This document shows positions 26,263-38,124 of a stretch of DNA of 64,000 nt, piece by piece. Position 1 is the first letter of the stretch, and every line of letters starts with the position of its first letter. Location of the stretch: NCBI GenBank assembly GCA_024138025.1, contig JAMXBD010001364.1, positions 62,001 through 126,000 of the forward strand, given 5' to 3'. The position numbers and the translations under genes are program-made. The notes under the pieces are model-generated. The model saw only the letters and a list, made by a program, of their open reading frames with translations, had not been told where the DNA came from and ran no database searches. Source of the DNA: Combretum micranthum. Its lineage: Eukaryota; Streptophyta; Magnoliopsida; Myrtales; Combretaceae.

Positions 26263-27991
26263 TGATAAGATCATATTTTATACAACTTTTTCAATGTGCA
26301 ATTTGAATAAACCTATCTTAAATTCTAAAAAATTGCTTGAATAAATACTTGTTTTAATTAAATTCATGTTTCAGGTCTAAATTGAGTAAAGGAATGCAAA
26401 ACAACATAATTGAATTGAGAAGAGGAAAATTCAGGGGATACGCCGGCTTTTCTTAAGTCGAAAGCCGCTGGCGTAGTGCCAGCTTAGAACTCAACAACTT
26501 AAAGGCCGCCTCTATACCGCCGGCCTTGAGGCGGTGTAGGATGTGGAAGAGCAAGCAACAACAAAGGCTAGCTTAACACTGCTAGTGTAAAGGAATGAAA
26601 GCTAGCATCTGCAAATTTATCCTACGCCGACTTTCTGGGATTCAAAGCCGCCGGCGTTGAGACGGCTTTCATGATGCACAAAATTGAAATAGTTAAGGCT
26701 GTTGACTAAGCTACTAGCCTTGATTATCAACAACACAGCCTTCAATTTACGCCGGGTAAATCAAGTGATACGCCGTCGGCTTTTAAACGGCGTAGCTCAT
26801 CCACAGAAAGCTAAAATTTAAGGCCGAAGTTAACACCGCCAGTGTTTATTGACTTTTCATATGTACGCCGCTTGTAAGCCGCCGGCGTTGGATGTGTAAC
26901 TGCCGGCGTATAATGTTGTAACTACAATATTTTGCAATTAAAGAGTCTGAATTTTCTTCTATATAAGGATAGGTTTTCTTCATAGGAGAATATACACGAA
27001 AATAGACAGTTTTAAATTCCTTGTGATAGTTTAAAGAGAATTTGAGAGATTGAAGCTTTGTATTGACAAGATTTTGCAAGTGAAGATTTAAAAAATCGAA
27101 TTGGTGATTTCTAATCTTATTTCCTATGCAATTCTTTTGTTTGATTTATCTGTTTAATATGATATCATTTGCATTTTCTTATCAGATTGTTGAATTATTC
27201 ATGAACAACTAAATCTTATTTATGGGAAGAGATGAAGTCCTAATCTTGCTAAAATGATCTTTGAAATTATATTATAGTATTGTTAGAATTGTAGAATATT
27301 TGTATTGGATTCTAATTATTTATCTTGTTTCTATATGAAATTAGATTGATAAGAATCTTGATAATTCGGAAGAAGAATTAGGGTTCATAAGAATTCATAA
27401 AATAAGATTAAACAACAATTGCGGAAGTGGCGAAGTTTAATTTAGTTTAGAAATTCACTCATATGATTCATGCAATATTTTAATTTAATTTCTTACTAAG
27501 GAATTAGGAGAAATTGATTTATAATATTAGACAATTGTAAAATCGGGAGATTTATAATTGTAAATTCAATTCCATTAATAATTTATTTAGCGGAAGCTAT
27601 TAGATTATTTTGTGTTTCCTAAAACTTGTAGTTTTAGGTTTTGACAATTTCATATAAATATCTAAAATTCTAACTATTCATATAATATAATTTCAATATG
27701 ATTAGCAAAGATTAGGATGGATTCTGCTTCTTCCCACATTTTGTTTGATATATCTATCTCATTCTCATATCTTATACTTGTTTAGCATCTATTTTTAGAA
27801 GTAGATTAGATAATTATAAAATCTTAAAGTCAATAGCCTAAATATTAGTTTAAACTGATACCGGTCTAGTAATTATAAGAATTCCTTGTAGGAACGATAC
27901 TTGACTCATTTTTCTATGTTATTTGATTCGATCAAGTATACTTGCTGGTAATAATCCGTGCTTAATTTTTCTATACATTTCAGACGGATCA
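26263..27991 (+). repeat. Solo LTR nested in the hAT-like element
   Basis: It starts TGATAAGATCATATTTTATA and ends GGATCA. It is flanked by GATGT (26258-26262) and GACGT (27992-27996), a 5-bp target duplication with one change. The 3' half carries LTR phrases such as 'ttccttgtaggaacgatact' comparable to the antisense solo LTR at 36502-38119. The U3-like part (26430-26930) holds a cluster of CG-rich palindromes. No second LTR or internal region remains. Confidence 0.65.
26439..26912. repeat. Cluster of CG-rich imperfect palindromes
   Basis: Related stem-loops combine TACGCCGGCTTT-like left arms with AAAGCC..GGCGTA-like right arms. They lie at 26439-26475, 26623-26658, 26769-26794 and 26864-26890, with a related GCCGCCTC/GAGGCGG pair near 26503-26536 and an extra TGCCGGCGTA at 26901-26910. 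The CpG density stands out sharply from the surrounding AT-rich DNA. Confidence 0.8.
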
Positions 27992-28141
27992 GACGTTTGG
28001 TTTAGGATTCGAACTGAACGGCGAACCGCGAACCATTTGCTCTTTATCGAACCAAACCGTTTCAACAAAGAATAGAAATTTCAGTTCGATCCAGTCCGAT
28101 TCATAGTTCGATCGGTTTTTTTTCACAGCCCTATTAAATAT

Positions 28142-28932
28142 TGTGTGTGTGTATATAATATTCTTTCATCATATTAGCACTACATGATATAATGGTCCTG
28201 TGATTGTTTGGATTTTCATCTTTTAAGTAGTCACATACTAATCCAAAACAACAATGCAAAGATTTAATACACTATAAATACATTAAGACGAACCGAACTA
28301 AAAACCAAAATAAAAAAAAAAATTGAAAGTAAACAAAATAAAGCAACAATTTAAAAGCAAAACATAACCTAAAAAAGAGCAAGTGAAATTATTATTACCC
28401 TACTTAATTGTATTAGAAATTTAATACTCATATCATTTTGCTGTAAAAATATTCATTGAATCCTTACAATTTTGTTAAAGCATTAAGATGCATAAGAAGT
28501 CAAATTGTCCTTAAACTTGTCGTTCCAATGATGTCACTCTTTTTACTAAACAACAAAATAAAATAAATCATCATCGTCTTTTATACTTCGACTTCTTAGA
28601 ATCAAATGTATAATAAACGAATATTTATAGTCACTCACATATATGTTAATATCATTTAAAATGCACGAAGAATGGACATAGAATACCTGTTTTTTTTTTT
28701 TTTTTTTTAGTTAAAATCTGTGGTGGTATTCTAAAAATGTTCTATAAGAATAAAATCATAAAAAAAATTTGTAAATGTACCTTCGACAATATAATCTATT
28801 GAAGAGCAAGTTTGAGTTTTGTTTTTAAGTTATCACAACGACAAAGGATAACAAATTTGTAAAATATGGCATCTGATGAGCACTTGCGGTTGAAATAAAA
28901 CCTGAAAAGAAATAGTTAACTAAGTTAAGGAG

Positions 28933-28965
<33 letters not shown>

Positions 28966-29189
28966 TATATTGTTAAAATGTTAAAAGGCAATAAATATTA
29001 ACAGGAAAACTGTGGTGAGTGTGTTTGTTGAATTTTTGGGAATTAAAGTATTGGTTGAAAAGTTGCAATGATATGATTGAAAAATGATCAATCTTGCAAC
29101 ATGTTTTAGAATGAGAATTGAGAAGGTGGATAGTGAAAGGAATTTGGAAATGTAATTATTAAAGGTTGTTAATTATTGAAAGGTTCATT
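28142..29189. other. AT-rich intergenic DNA
   Basis: It contains a T-run at about 28690-28708 and a (TA)n run at about 28932-28968. No gene or transposon end is recognised. Confidence 0.5.
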
Positions 29190-29795
29190 TTATATAAATT
29201 TCAAAAACGTTTAAAAGAAAATATATTATGATACAAAATGCATCTATTTATAAAAGACTAAGTTTCATTTATTTATTTTTTTCTAATAATTGAGTAAATT
29301 GTGTTTAAATGAATCGATATAATGACAAAAAAATACTTATATTTATAAAAGATTATTAATAATATTTTTAAATAGGTATTGCTATTGAAAAGTTATCTTG
29401 AAAAGATACGAAGAAAGATATGTAGGTACTATTATTGAAAAATCAACTCGAAAAGACTCGACGCTTGGGGAACATTGGAAAAGTAATTGTTAACAATTAA
29501 TAATTTTTGAATTTTTTTGTCAATTTCAAAAAGTTTATATGAAAAATTATTATGATATAAAATGCTTATATTTATAAAAGAGTAAATTTCATTTATTAAC
29601 TTTTTTCTAATAAAAGAGTAAGTTTAAAAGGATAAATATAATGGGAAAAAATAATTATATTTATAAAGGATTATGAATAACATTTTCCGAATATGCGTTA
29701 TTGAATTAAAGTTATCTTAAAAATATATGCAGAAAGTAATAACATTTTTCTAATGAGTATTATTATTGAAAAGTCAACTCGAAAGGACACGGTAT
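29190..29795. repeat. Tandem duplication, about 330-bp unit
   Basis: The unit from 'tttcaaaaacgtttaaaag' (29199) to 'aaaatcaactcgaaaagact' (about 29438) recurs from 29524 to about 29790 with the same order of words and many substitutions; the offset is 325-331 bp. Both copies are non-coding and AT-rich. Confidence 0.7.
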
Positions 29796-29829
29796 CAAAA
29801 AAGCTTCAAAAATTATATATTACAAATAG

Positions 29830-30140
29830 AAGTGTCAAGGTTGGCTTATAATTTAATCCAATTTATTGTGAGATTAGTTTCTTGAGTTCTAATATTGTAT
29901 AGCTCGAGCATAATAGTGTGTACAACTTTCGTCCCAAAGGTAACATGATAAGGTGTTCCACTTGTCATGGTTTGGTGAATGGTCTTGTAATCCCATATGA
30001 TGTTTTGAAGTTCGTCTGCCCAATTGCCGTTAGCTTTGTCGATGTACCTTTTTAGGTTATTGAGCATGATCTTGTTGTTTTTTGCATTAAGGATCTTATT
30101 GTTGATGTATGCTTCCAATTCTGCATCGATCATGTCTTGG
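29830..30140 (-). pseudogene. Ty3/gypsy integrase C-terminal fragment
   Basis: The - strand frame 30133-29846 (95 codons) contains the conserved segment after the integrase core: an L-K-x-Y-I-D-K-A-N-G-N-W-A-D-E-L stretch, then W-D-Y-K-T and T-P-Y-H-V-T-F-G-T. This matches Athila/Tat-type gypsy elements. It is only a fragment; the catalytic core is missing. Confidence 0.75.
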
Positions 30141-30640
30141 ATTGGCTATTTCATACGAAGACAATCATTCGATTCTAGCTAGCTTAAGCCTTATCAATGC
30201 TAGTTCACTTATTGCATGGTTGACACAATAGTTTAGGTGTTTGTCGGCGATGCTTGAGGGTTGTTTTTTGTGAAGGAAGGGAAGAACTCTACTCTTCATC
30301 GTTTTGCATGGCGAATCAATGATTACTTTTCTTTTGGGCCACCATGAGTTGATTTTTTGGTTTTTGGTTGCCTAAGACACCTCTGATATCTAATAGCCAT
30401 TTGCTATATGTATTCTCCAATTGAGTAAATTGCTATTCTAGTGGGGCCGAAGCTACTACCACGGCATCGTGTTAGGAGGCTATGCTATGGCCTACTATCT
30501 TAAGATTTTGACCTCTAATGGAGTCGGGCTTCGATGTAACCATTTTGCTTTTAGTATTTGCTGCCATGTTCAATCGTGATGTAATCTATGGGAAAAACAA
30601 TTTGTTTCCCACAAACGGTACCAAATGTTTTAAGTGGATT
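30141..30640 (-). pseudogene. Ty3/gypsy 5' leader and gag-start fragment
   Basis: On the - strand, 30627 downward reads 'atttggtaccgtttgtggga', a decayed form of the TTTGGCGCCGT-TGGGA leader found near the PBS of Tat/Athila elements. An ATG (about 30568) opens a frame M-A-A-N-T-K-S-K-M that soon meets stops. Its direct junction with integrase sequence at about 30140 implies a large internal deletion. Confidence 0.5.
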
Positions 30641-31129
30641 TTTATTGGTACTATGTTGGATTCTTTGAAGTAGTGATCCACTCTACTCCAAGTTAAGTGG
30701 GCTTTCAGATAGACGATCCATGGGCTTGAAAGAAAAAAATTGGTTAGTAGGCATTAGAGGTGTGCCTCATGTGACCACTTCGATGCTTTTTTTTTTTGCC
30801 ATTATAATGATGGAATGAGGAAACTTAACACAGCTCGCTTGATAGAATATGAGTAATACCATTAGACCATAAATCCATTGGTTACTTCAATGTTTAAGTC
30901 AACATGTGGGTATATGTACATAATATCAAGATAAAGAATAAGTGGAAAGAGTAGACCTACTTATTTGGACTTCTGGGTCTCAAATGGGACCATATCTCAT
31001 TAACTAATTGTTCCTGAGGCGGTTAGGTCGACTTACATTATATAATGGTCACATTTTACAATATCAAAAAATTATCTAATTAAATGTAAAAAAATAAAAA
31101 TTTAGATACCACATATTATATTTGCTCGA

Positions 31130-31701
31130 TGTTGCATGAACTGATTCCACTGGTAGATATTGACTCCCTAAAAACACAGAAAAACGGTCAGAGGTGAGCC
31201 AGGGAGTTGTCGGCATCGCCACTCCAATACTTAGCTTAATCTGTGTGTCCTTCTTAGAAGATGTATCAAAAGGATATTTGCCTAGGTTAAAAATGCCTCT
31301 CTCTTCCTTTGTAGAGGGAAGGGTTATTTATAATTCATGGCCATACTAGAGTAGGGTCTACCAAATCTTTTCTGCTAGAGCGACTCTCCATTCGGTAGCT
31401 GACTTAGCACCTGAGGTGAAAGGGGTACCTAGGGTAAAGGAGTTGCCACATCATGGAGTGTGATCGAGTTAGCAATGTCCCTCAGGTTGAGGTGGGGTTA
31501 AGGTGGAGATCTTATGGTCTCAACCTTAAGGTCAAGCTTATGATCTTTCTAAGAGGTCGAGGTAGCTATGAGCGCAAGGCTCTTCAACCTGGTTGTGGGC
31601 TCTTATTGGGCCGGTTGGATTGGTGACCTTTTGGGCTCTTTGATCTGTGTGAGAGTGAGGAACGGGTCGAGTGGGCTATAGCATACATTTCGATACCAAC
31701 A
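31130..31701 (-). repeat. 3' LTR of the LARD-type element
   Basis: Direct repeat partner of 40632-41220. On the - strand it begins TGTTGGTATCGAAATG and ends CATGCAACA. The shared text includes 'tagatattgactccctaaaa', 'atggccatactagagt' and 'gagtgggctat'. Confidence 0.8.
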
Positions 31702-31716
31702 CTTATCCCCTACTCT
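31702..31716 (-). other. Polypurine tract of the LARD-type element
   Basis: The - strand reads AGAGTAGGGGATAAG immediately before the TG of the 3' LTR, the expected place for plus-strand priming. Confidence 0.65.
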
Positions 31717-32180
31717 GTTTGTGAGAGAACAAGGAGAATAAGTAACCTAAGCTTAACCCGCGAGGCTGGCCTATCGAGTTGACGTTCTTGGTGCTCCTTT
31801 CATTTGAGTTGCATCCTCAGTGTTTGTGGTTGGGTAGCCAATTCGAGTGGCTATTCGAGCCTACATTTGGTTTTTCCAAGCTCAATATGTTGGGCCTCAT
31901 TTTGTTTTAAATGGAGAAGTTGTCGCTGGCTCAAAGGTTTGTGGCTTACCCAAGAAGTTCCCAAGATTTGAAAAGACGTAGCAATTGTAATAATGAATTT
32001 TGACATTTGATGGCCGTGATGTCATCGCAAACCTTTGTTGGGATACATTTCCATGTTTCAAGGGGTTAAGACGTTACGTCTCCTCCTTCGCTCCTTTGTA
32101 AATACTAGAGTCTTGGGGAAGTATTTCATTGACAATCATCCTTCATGTTTGTTCTTTCCATACAATTCTGACACTCAACA

Positions 32181-34983
32181 ATGTTAAGTTCAAGTAACTT
32201 TCAATCCTTTTCTCATAACTCTGGTGATAAGATTCAAAGGATTACCAATGTAGTGGGGAAATGACTGAGAGGTTTAGGCATTAGCTCGAGGAGCTTAAGT
32301 TCGAGTGGAGAGAGGAGGACATTGAGCGAGGGTTCAACTTAAAGGGGTGATTAGGGTCCAAAGGTTATGGAGGCCATTGAGGACTTAAGGGACATGAGTT
32401 CTTATACCTACTAGCATGGTGGGTCTACTGAAGAGGTACATCAGACCCTATTAGGTAAGCATGCTGAAGATGGTGAGGAGTTAGAGTCGGGCGAACCGTT
32501 ATACACCGAAGCAGTCGATGCAACTGGGCTGACTGGAGTTAAGTGTAGTCTTACTAATGCAAAGCTCGAAAGGGCTTGAAAGAGGGAGATGCAAGGTTCC
32601 CCTGAAGAATGGGAGGTCATACTTCTGTCTTAGTCTAACCAAGTCTACTTACTAGGGGGGAGGTTCGCCTTGTAAATTAAGGCATTTGAGTTTGGTTTAA
32701 GGATGCCCTTTTCTTCTTTCCAGAATGAGTTTTTTAATCATCATAAACTAAGCCCTATATAGCTACTTTCAAATGCTTGGTGTATGCTGGTGGCTTTTGA
32801 AGCCTTATGTCTAGGTGTGTCTGTGAGGCCTATTCCCACTATATTTCAGAGGTACTATACCTTCAAGAAGTTTAATTCAACATGGTGCTATCTTACCAAG
32901 CAAAGCAAGAGTTCATTCATGCTCTTTGATGGGTCACGAGCTCAAACAGAGCGAAACTAGAAGAATTGGTTTTATGTTTTCGGCCTTAAGGAGGGGTTGC
33001 AAGGTGAGTTCGATTTCTAGGTGAAGTGGTGCCCTCCTATTCATTCCAAGAGGCCATCAAAGCTTGGGCTTCGTGATGCTAAGGATTAGAGACCTATTGA
33101 TGAGTTTATGAGGTTGTGAGGTGGGAGGCCCTTAAATGCTAAGCTCGTGGTCAGGAATTATCTAAAGGGGAGACCTATTACTGATGGTAATGAAGTGTTA
33201 GCTCTTGGAGGTGTGTAATGGTTCTTTGAATGTGGATATACCATTTCTCTCTCTCTTCCCCCTATCCAACTCCTATTGGGTTGAGCTCGAGTAGAACATC
33301 ATTGTTGTTTGGTGACGAAGTATAGTTTTGAGTGTTTGAGCTCGACTTAGAGGGTGTTTGTTTCTGTATTACTCATTGCTATCATTTTTCTTTTCAGGTA
33401 CAGTTGTCGAGCTGGAGATGAGGGATATCAATGATCTCTTAGTGTGGCCATTAACGAAAAAAGTGGAAGAAGGCCCAGACTAAAAAGAAGGCACCTACAA
33501 AGAAGCAAGCTGCCGGGGTTGACATGAAAGCTGTTGAGGTTGACATATAGGATCAAGGGAGTATTGTCCTTATTGTTGATCCGAGCATTTAGATTGTGCA
33601 CGTTTGCTAACCCTTGATCTCTCGAGGTACGAAGTAGGGTTCAACCTTCCTCGGTTTTGGTTGCAATGAATGCCTTAGCATCACCTAGACCGAGGTTGCG
33701 AGGAGCGGCACTAGCATCCTTTATGGCTAATCGAAGGCTGGAGCTCACAGTGATCGACCTAGAAAGGGAGTCGCTGGGGGTCCACTCAACTCTGTTAGGG
33801 GTAGGGCCTTGAAATTGGAGTTCTTCATCTTGAGTAGACCTCTTTTGAAGAGTTCGGTTCCATTGAAGATAATAATGGGGCTGATGACTTTGCTTGGTGA
33901 GCTGTTGTTTGAAGATTTAGTGCTGGACTTTTCGGCATGTAAGATGTATGAGGTAATTATAATTTTTTTTTTTTTCAAATTGTGGCGAACTTTTTAAGGG
34001 TTCTCACTCCTTTGTTATGTATTCACCACTCCTTTGTTATGTATTTTAAGCTGTAGTGATGACCTCTAAAGCTTTGAGGTATTTGAGAGGAGTCATAGGA
34101 TGGTAAGTCATCTTCTTATATGCGTGAAATTCTTTCGCGGGTTTTTCTTGCGACTAAGCTTGATGTCTTCTGATTAGGTTTTGAGGAGTTCGAGAGATTA
34201 AAGGTCAACTTACAGAAGGAGCTTGCTGAGGCTAAGTAGGAAGTTACTAGGTTAAAGAGTAACTTAAGTGCTGCTTTAGAAGAGAAATAGAAATTGCTCC
34301 ATGAAGTGGAGGTGAAAGTCCTTCGGTATTAGAGCGAGGTAGCTGAGGCTAAGAGGCTACAATCTTGTCCTAGGCGGCCACTGAAGGATACGAGAAGGAA
34401 TGGACAAATGTGAAGCATTAGCGGGAGTCCTTATTTCGTTAGCTGACAAATGCCATTGTAGAATTGAAAAAGCAAAAGAAGGAGGTCGAGTTTATCTCAT
34501 CACAGCTTAATAAGCTAAAGGAAGAGGCTCGTGCATTCTGCTAAGAGTGAGAGGCTCTAAAGGTAATAGTTTTGTTACCTTTTGTTTTCTTTATCGTGTT
34601 GTCATTGTCATCATTAGTTGTTGTTGTTGTTATTATTTTTTATGGTATTATTTTCATCTTTATGTGGGCTCATGTGGCAAGCTTGGAAAGTTGGCAGGTC
34701 ATGATTGAGGCGACCAAGCAATGGTTTCTAAAGGAACTCTTTAAGAGTGATGCATGGACCGACCTCTAAAAGAGGATTGCGAGGACAACACTAAGTTGAT
34801 ACAAAGCAAAGTGCTTGAGAGATACCGAACTTAGACCTTGGCTTCTTAGCTATGCAGCTTGGCCAGGCCTTTACTGATGACGAGGGAGGAGAAGATGACG
34901 AAGATGATGAGGTAGAAGGTAAAGAAGAAAGCAAAGAGCCTTCAGAGGTTGGAGGGGGAGCCGTAGCTAAGGTCACTGCTTGA
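32181..34983 (+). pseudogene. Antisense ORF of Tat-like element (putative gypsy-type transposon domain plus coiled coil)
   Basis: A + strand gene-like region, opposite to the element's own strand, starts with ATG at 32181 (M-L-S-S-S-N-F-Q-S-F). A central globular part at about 32640-33110 resembles the 'putative gypsy type transposon' domain (Pfam PF04195): an L-P-F-F-x-x-F-F-N-H-H-K-L-like segment, then A-N-A-W and T-I-F-Q-R-Y-Y-like motifs. A K/E-rich coiled coil follows (34180-34560), then an acidic tail ending at the stop 34981-34983. Intron-like gaps with GT..AG ends are visible (about 33954-34178; another begins at 34563). Many stops are TAG where CAG is expected. Such extra antisense ORFs near the 3' LTR are known from Tat-lineage elements. 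Function unknown. Confidence 0.6.
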
Positions 34984-36496
34984 GGGGAGCATCAGTAAGT
35001 CCTTTTAGTCGATGCTTCTAACCTCACCTTGACCCTTGAGTCGTGTAAAGAGGGTTGAGTTGAGGATAATGAGGTTCCTAAGGCAAGTCTAGCTCAAGCT
35101 ATCCCTTAATCTCCCTATCTTGTCATGAATGAGGAGATCTTTCGTGATTGTGAGATAGTGTAGAAAGTAGCATAGGTTGTTCTAGAGCTTCGTTATGAAG
35201 TTCATATTTGTTATGGGCCCGAGGTAGCTTTGTGATTGTAATCCATCGACTAATGAATACAGGGAAATTTTGTTTGTATATTTTTTTTCTTCGCATCATC
35301 ATCTATCTCTTTCTTTTTTTTTTTGGCTGATTTATGCATTGATTCCATCGATTAGACTAAATCTTCTCTTCATGGTTCTTTCTTTTGGCTATAGTCTCAT
35401 TGCTTTTTGAAATTTTATTAAGTGTTCATAGTTTTACTACGTCTTTTGGGGGTCATGTCTAAGCTCGGTGGACTCAGTCTTTTATGTTAAAACCACCTTT
35501 TCTTTAACTTGACTTGGGGTTTGTTATGTGGTAACAACATAAGGCGATTTGGATTGGTTAATTTGGTACTTAGGTAGTGGTAGGTCTATGGTAGACTAGT
35601 TATAAGTGATGGCATCAGAAGGTAACTGGGCCTATGCATGGCTAGAAATTTTCTTTTTCGAAGCTTCATGTATTTCCAAGATTTAATTGGACGGTTGGGG
35701 ATGTAGCATGCAGGATCTTTGAGATTTGATCGCATTAAATATTATTAGGATACACATTCCCTTTTTGCCTATAAATATTACCTTCGGCTAGAGTAGTATC
35801 TATCATATCTTCAAATAGCTCAATTCTTAAACTTTGAGTTAAGTTCCTTCTTCTAGATTCATATTCCCATGCTTCATGCCCCTCTTTTTGCTAAAATATT
35901 ATTACCTTGGTTTGACACATTTCTTGACTTATTATGGTTGGATAGGTCAGGCCTTTGGAGGTTATGGGTTGTAGGCCTAGATTCCTGTTGCTCTATTGTC
36001 TTTGTTTAACGGTGTTGGTTGCTTTGTTATCTCTATTTACACAGAGTCGAGAAGGGGTCAAGGTGATTACCTAGAGGCCCTGTTACTTCATTATGTTAGC
36101 TTCTAACTCTGTTCGATTCTCTTCTTAACTTCTATGTTGGGCCTGGGGCTGTGTTTCTCTTCTGTAGCCCCAAGGCTAAGATCGCCTGGCTTAAGAACTT
36201 ATGATGGTGGCTGTGGTGATTACAACATAGTGAATAGAGAGAGTCAGGGCTTGTCCTCCTTCTATGGCTCTGTTGCCTGATGGCTTATTAAGGGCTGGGT
36301 TGTCGTGGAGAAGGGAACTGACCTTCTCTCACTCTTTAAGCTCCTTTCCTTGAGCTATTTTCATGACAAGTGGCATGGAAAAAAGGCTAGGTGTTAAGGG
36401 TGGTCGTAGCTAATGGTGGCCAAGTTTGGACATTTCTTATTGAAGGCCATTCATCGGTTGCTTCTTGGTTATTTGGTGAATTGAGTTGGATAAAAC
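34984..36496. other. Internal region of LARD-type element, no coding signal
   Basis: GC-richer than the flanking genome, with remnants reading like the rest of the antisense ORF region up to about 35230 ('gatgcttctaacctcacctt'). After that only short broken frames are seen. Confidence 0.4.
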
Positions 36497-36501
36497 CTTT
36501 T

Positions 36502-38119
36502 TAAAGAATGTGAAGTTGAAGTTTTTGAAAATTTATAAATCTAGTAGGTTTTGCTTAACTTCGGCTAGCAATTACCAATAATAAGCAAGCACACCTATCG
36601 AAGTAGCATAGAAAATATTAAGTTTGATCCTAAAGGAACGGTGGCAACTACCTTACTCCGATTTCATCCATTATTTAGCCAAAGAAAAATAGAAGAACAT
36701 GCTGAAAACAGAAGCTAAACTAGTTAATGAATATTCACAAACTTTTTCAAGGCAAAATTAAGGATGGGTTTGTAAAAATGCAAGACAATAGCCTAGGGTT
36801 TGCTTCACCAGTTCCTTATAATGCAATTTCAAATCAAAACTCTAAGAGAGTGTTGCTGGTATATTTGTACTGTCAAATTCACTAAGGTAAGCTAAAGTCT
36901 CTCTTAAGGTCAGTAACTCTAGACCTAGAACAAACCATTGGAATCTCTTCTCAAGCTATCAACGGTCTAAACTTGTGTAAAGCTTAACAATCCGTTGTTT
37001 TAAAACCAACTCAATAAATTTTAAAAACAAAGGACAAGAAATCTTACAACTCCTCTCTTAAGGCGATTATGACCAACTCTATTAATAGTCACTGATCTAT
37101 TCAAAAGAATGACCTCTTAACCTATTCAGTTGAAATCAAACATGGGTCTAACTGTTGCACTATATAATTAGACCCACGAAAATAAATTTAAGCGACTAAT
37201 TACAAATATCTAGTTAATTTACTTAAAAACATATTTGAACTCACATGAATTGGGATTTTGATTCATAAACCTAAACTATAGGAAATTATTTCTCTATGGG
37301 TTTAAACATTAAGCATAATTTATGAAGAAATAAAATTGAATCAAAGAATATTTCAATTATGACCAGAGTCTCACAAAAATTACAGACAATGGATTAAATT
37401 GATTTTACCTAGAAAACACAAGATTTATAAAGTAGGAAAAAACTTATTCTTTTGCCTTAGAATTTCTTCTCTACACTACGTTAGGAATTTATACATAGGC
37501 TCAAGGAACATAAATCTTGACAATTTTATTACTAACATGGTAGATTCTTTAATAATAGAATTCATTTTGTTTCTTCATGCGCTCGTCTACTCACTCATTA
37601 GTTTGTCATGGGGTGGTTGAGCGCTTAAGTATTACATTGAATTCAGAGCTTGAACATAGCTTGAGTATTCTATCAAAATGCATGAGTTTTTGTCCATCTT
37701 TCCATCGAGAGATAAATTCAGGACGTTTAGGTCTTGAAACTTAAGGCGTGACTTTAGTCAAACAAAGGTTTAGTCTTCATTCTGCAACTATCGCGGGTCA
37801 TATTTAGGGCTCGATCACCTCAAAAAACACGTCGAGGGTCACATCGAGGGTTCAATATAGAGCATGACAGACTAATTTTGCCTTAACATTTTGGCCTTGA
37901 CAAGAGCTTTTGCAGGGCTGAACTGATTCTGTTTTCAAGTATTATTGCTGTTTTGCTCCAAATCTAAATCTAAATACTTCATCTCTTCTTCTTTTGATTT
38001 AAGGAGCTGTAAAACAACAATTAAACATTAAAAGCACCAAATTAATAGGAATTTATCCAAAAGTACATTAATTTAAGCCTAAATTTCTATGAATAGAATA
38101 AAGTAAAATACACTTATCA
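36502..38119 (-). repeat. Solo LTR inserted in the LARD-type element
   Basis: On the - strand it begins TGATAAGTGTATTTTAC at 38119 and ends at 36502 with ...TTCTTTA, where CA is expected. The 5-bp duplication CTTTT flanks it at 36497-36501 and 38120-38124. Inside are phrases shared in type with the solo LTR at 26263-27991. The open frame at 37399-37620 has no recognised motif. Confidence 0.7.
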
Positions 38120-38124
38120 CTTTT

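Larger units (their letters stand above)
25577..28133. mobile_element. Non-autonomous hAT-like element
   Basis: The termini are TAGGGGTGTGAA (25577) and TTCACAGCCCTA (ends 28133), imperfect inverted repeats typical of hAT elements. They are flanked by an 8-bp target duplication, ATAAATAT on the left and TTAAATAT on the right (7/8). Subterminal regions are rich in GGTTTGGTT/AACCAAACC-type words on both sides. There is no transposase. The inside has been invaded by the solo LTR at 26263-27991. Confidence 0.8.

Noticed and set aside
26439..26912. CRISPR-like array of palindromic repeats
   Set aside because: Spacing and length are irregular, no cas genes exist, and the context is a plant LTR.
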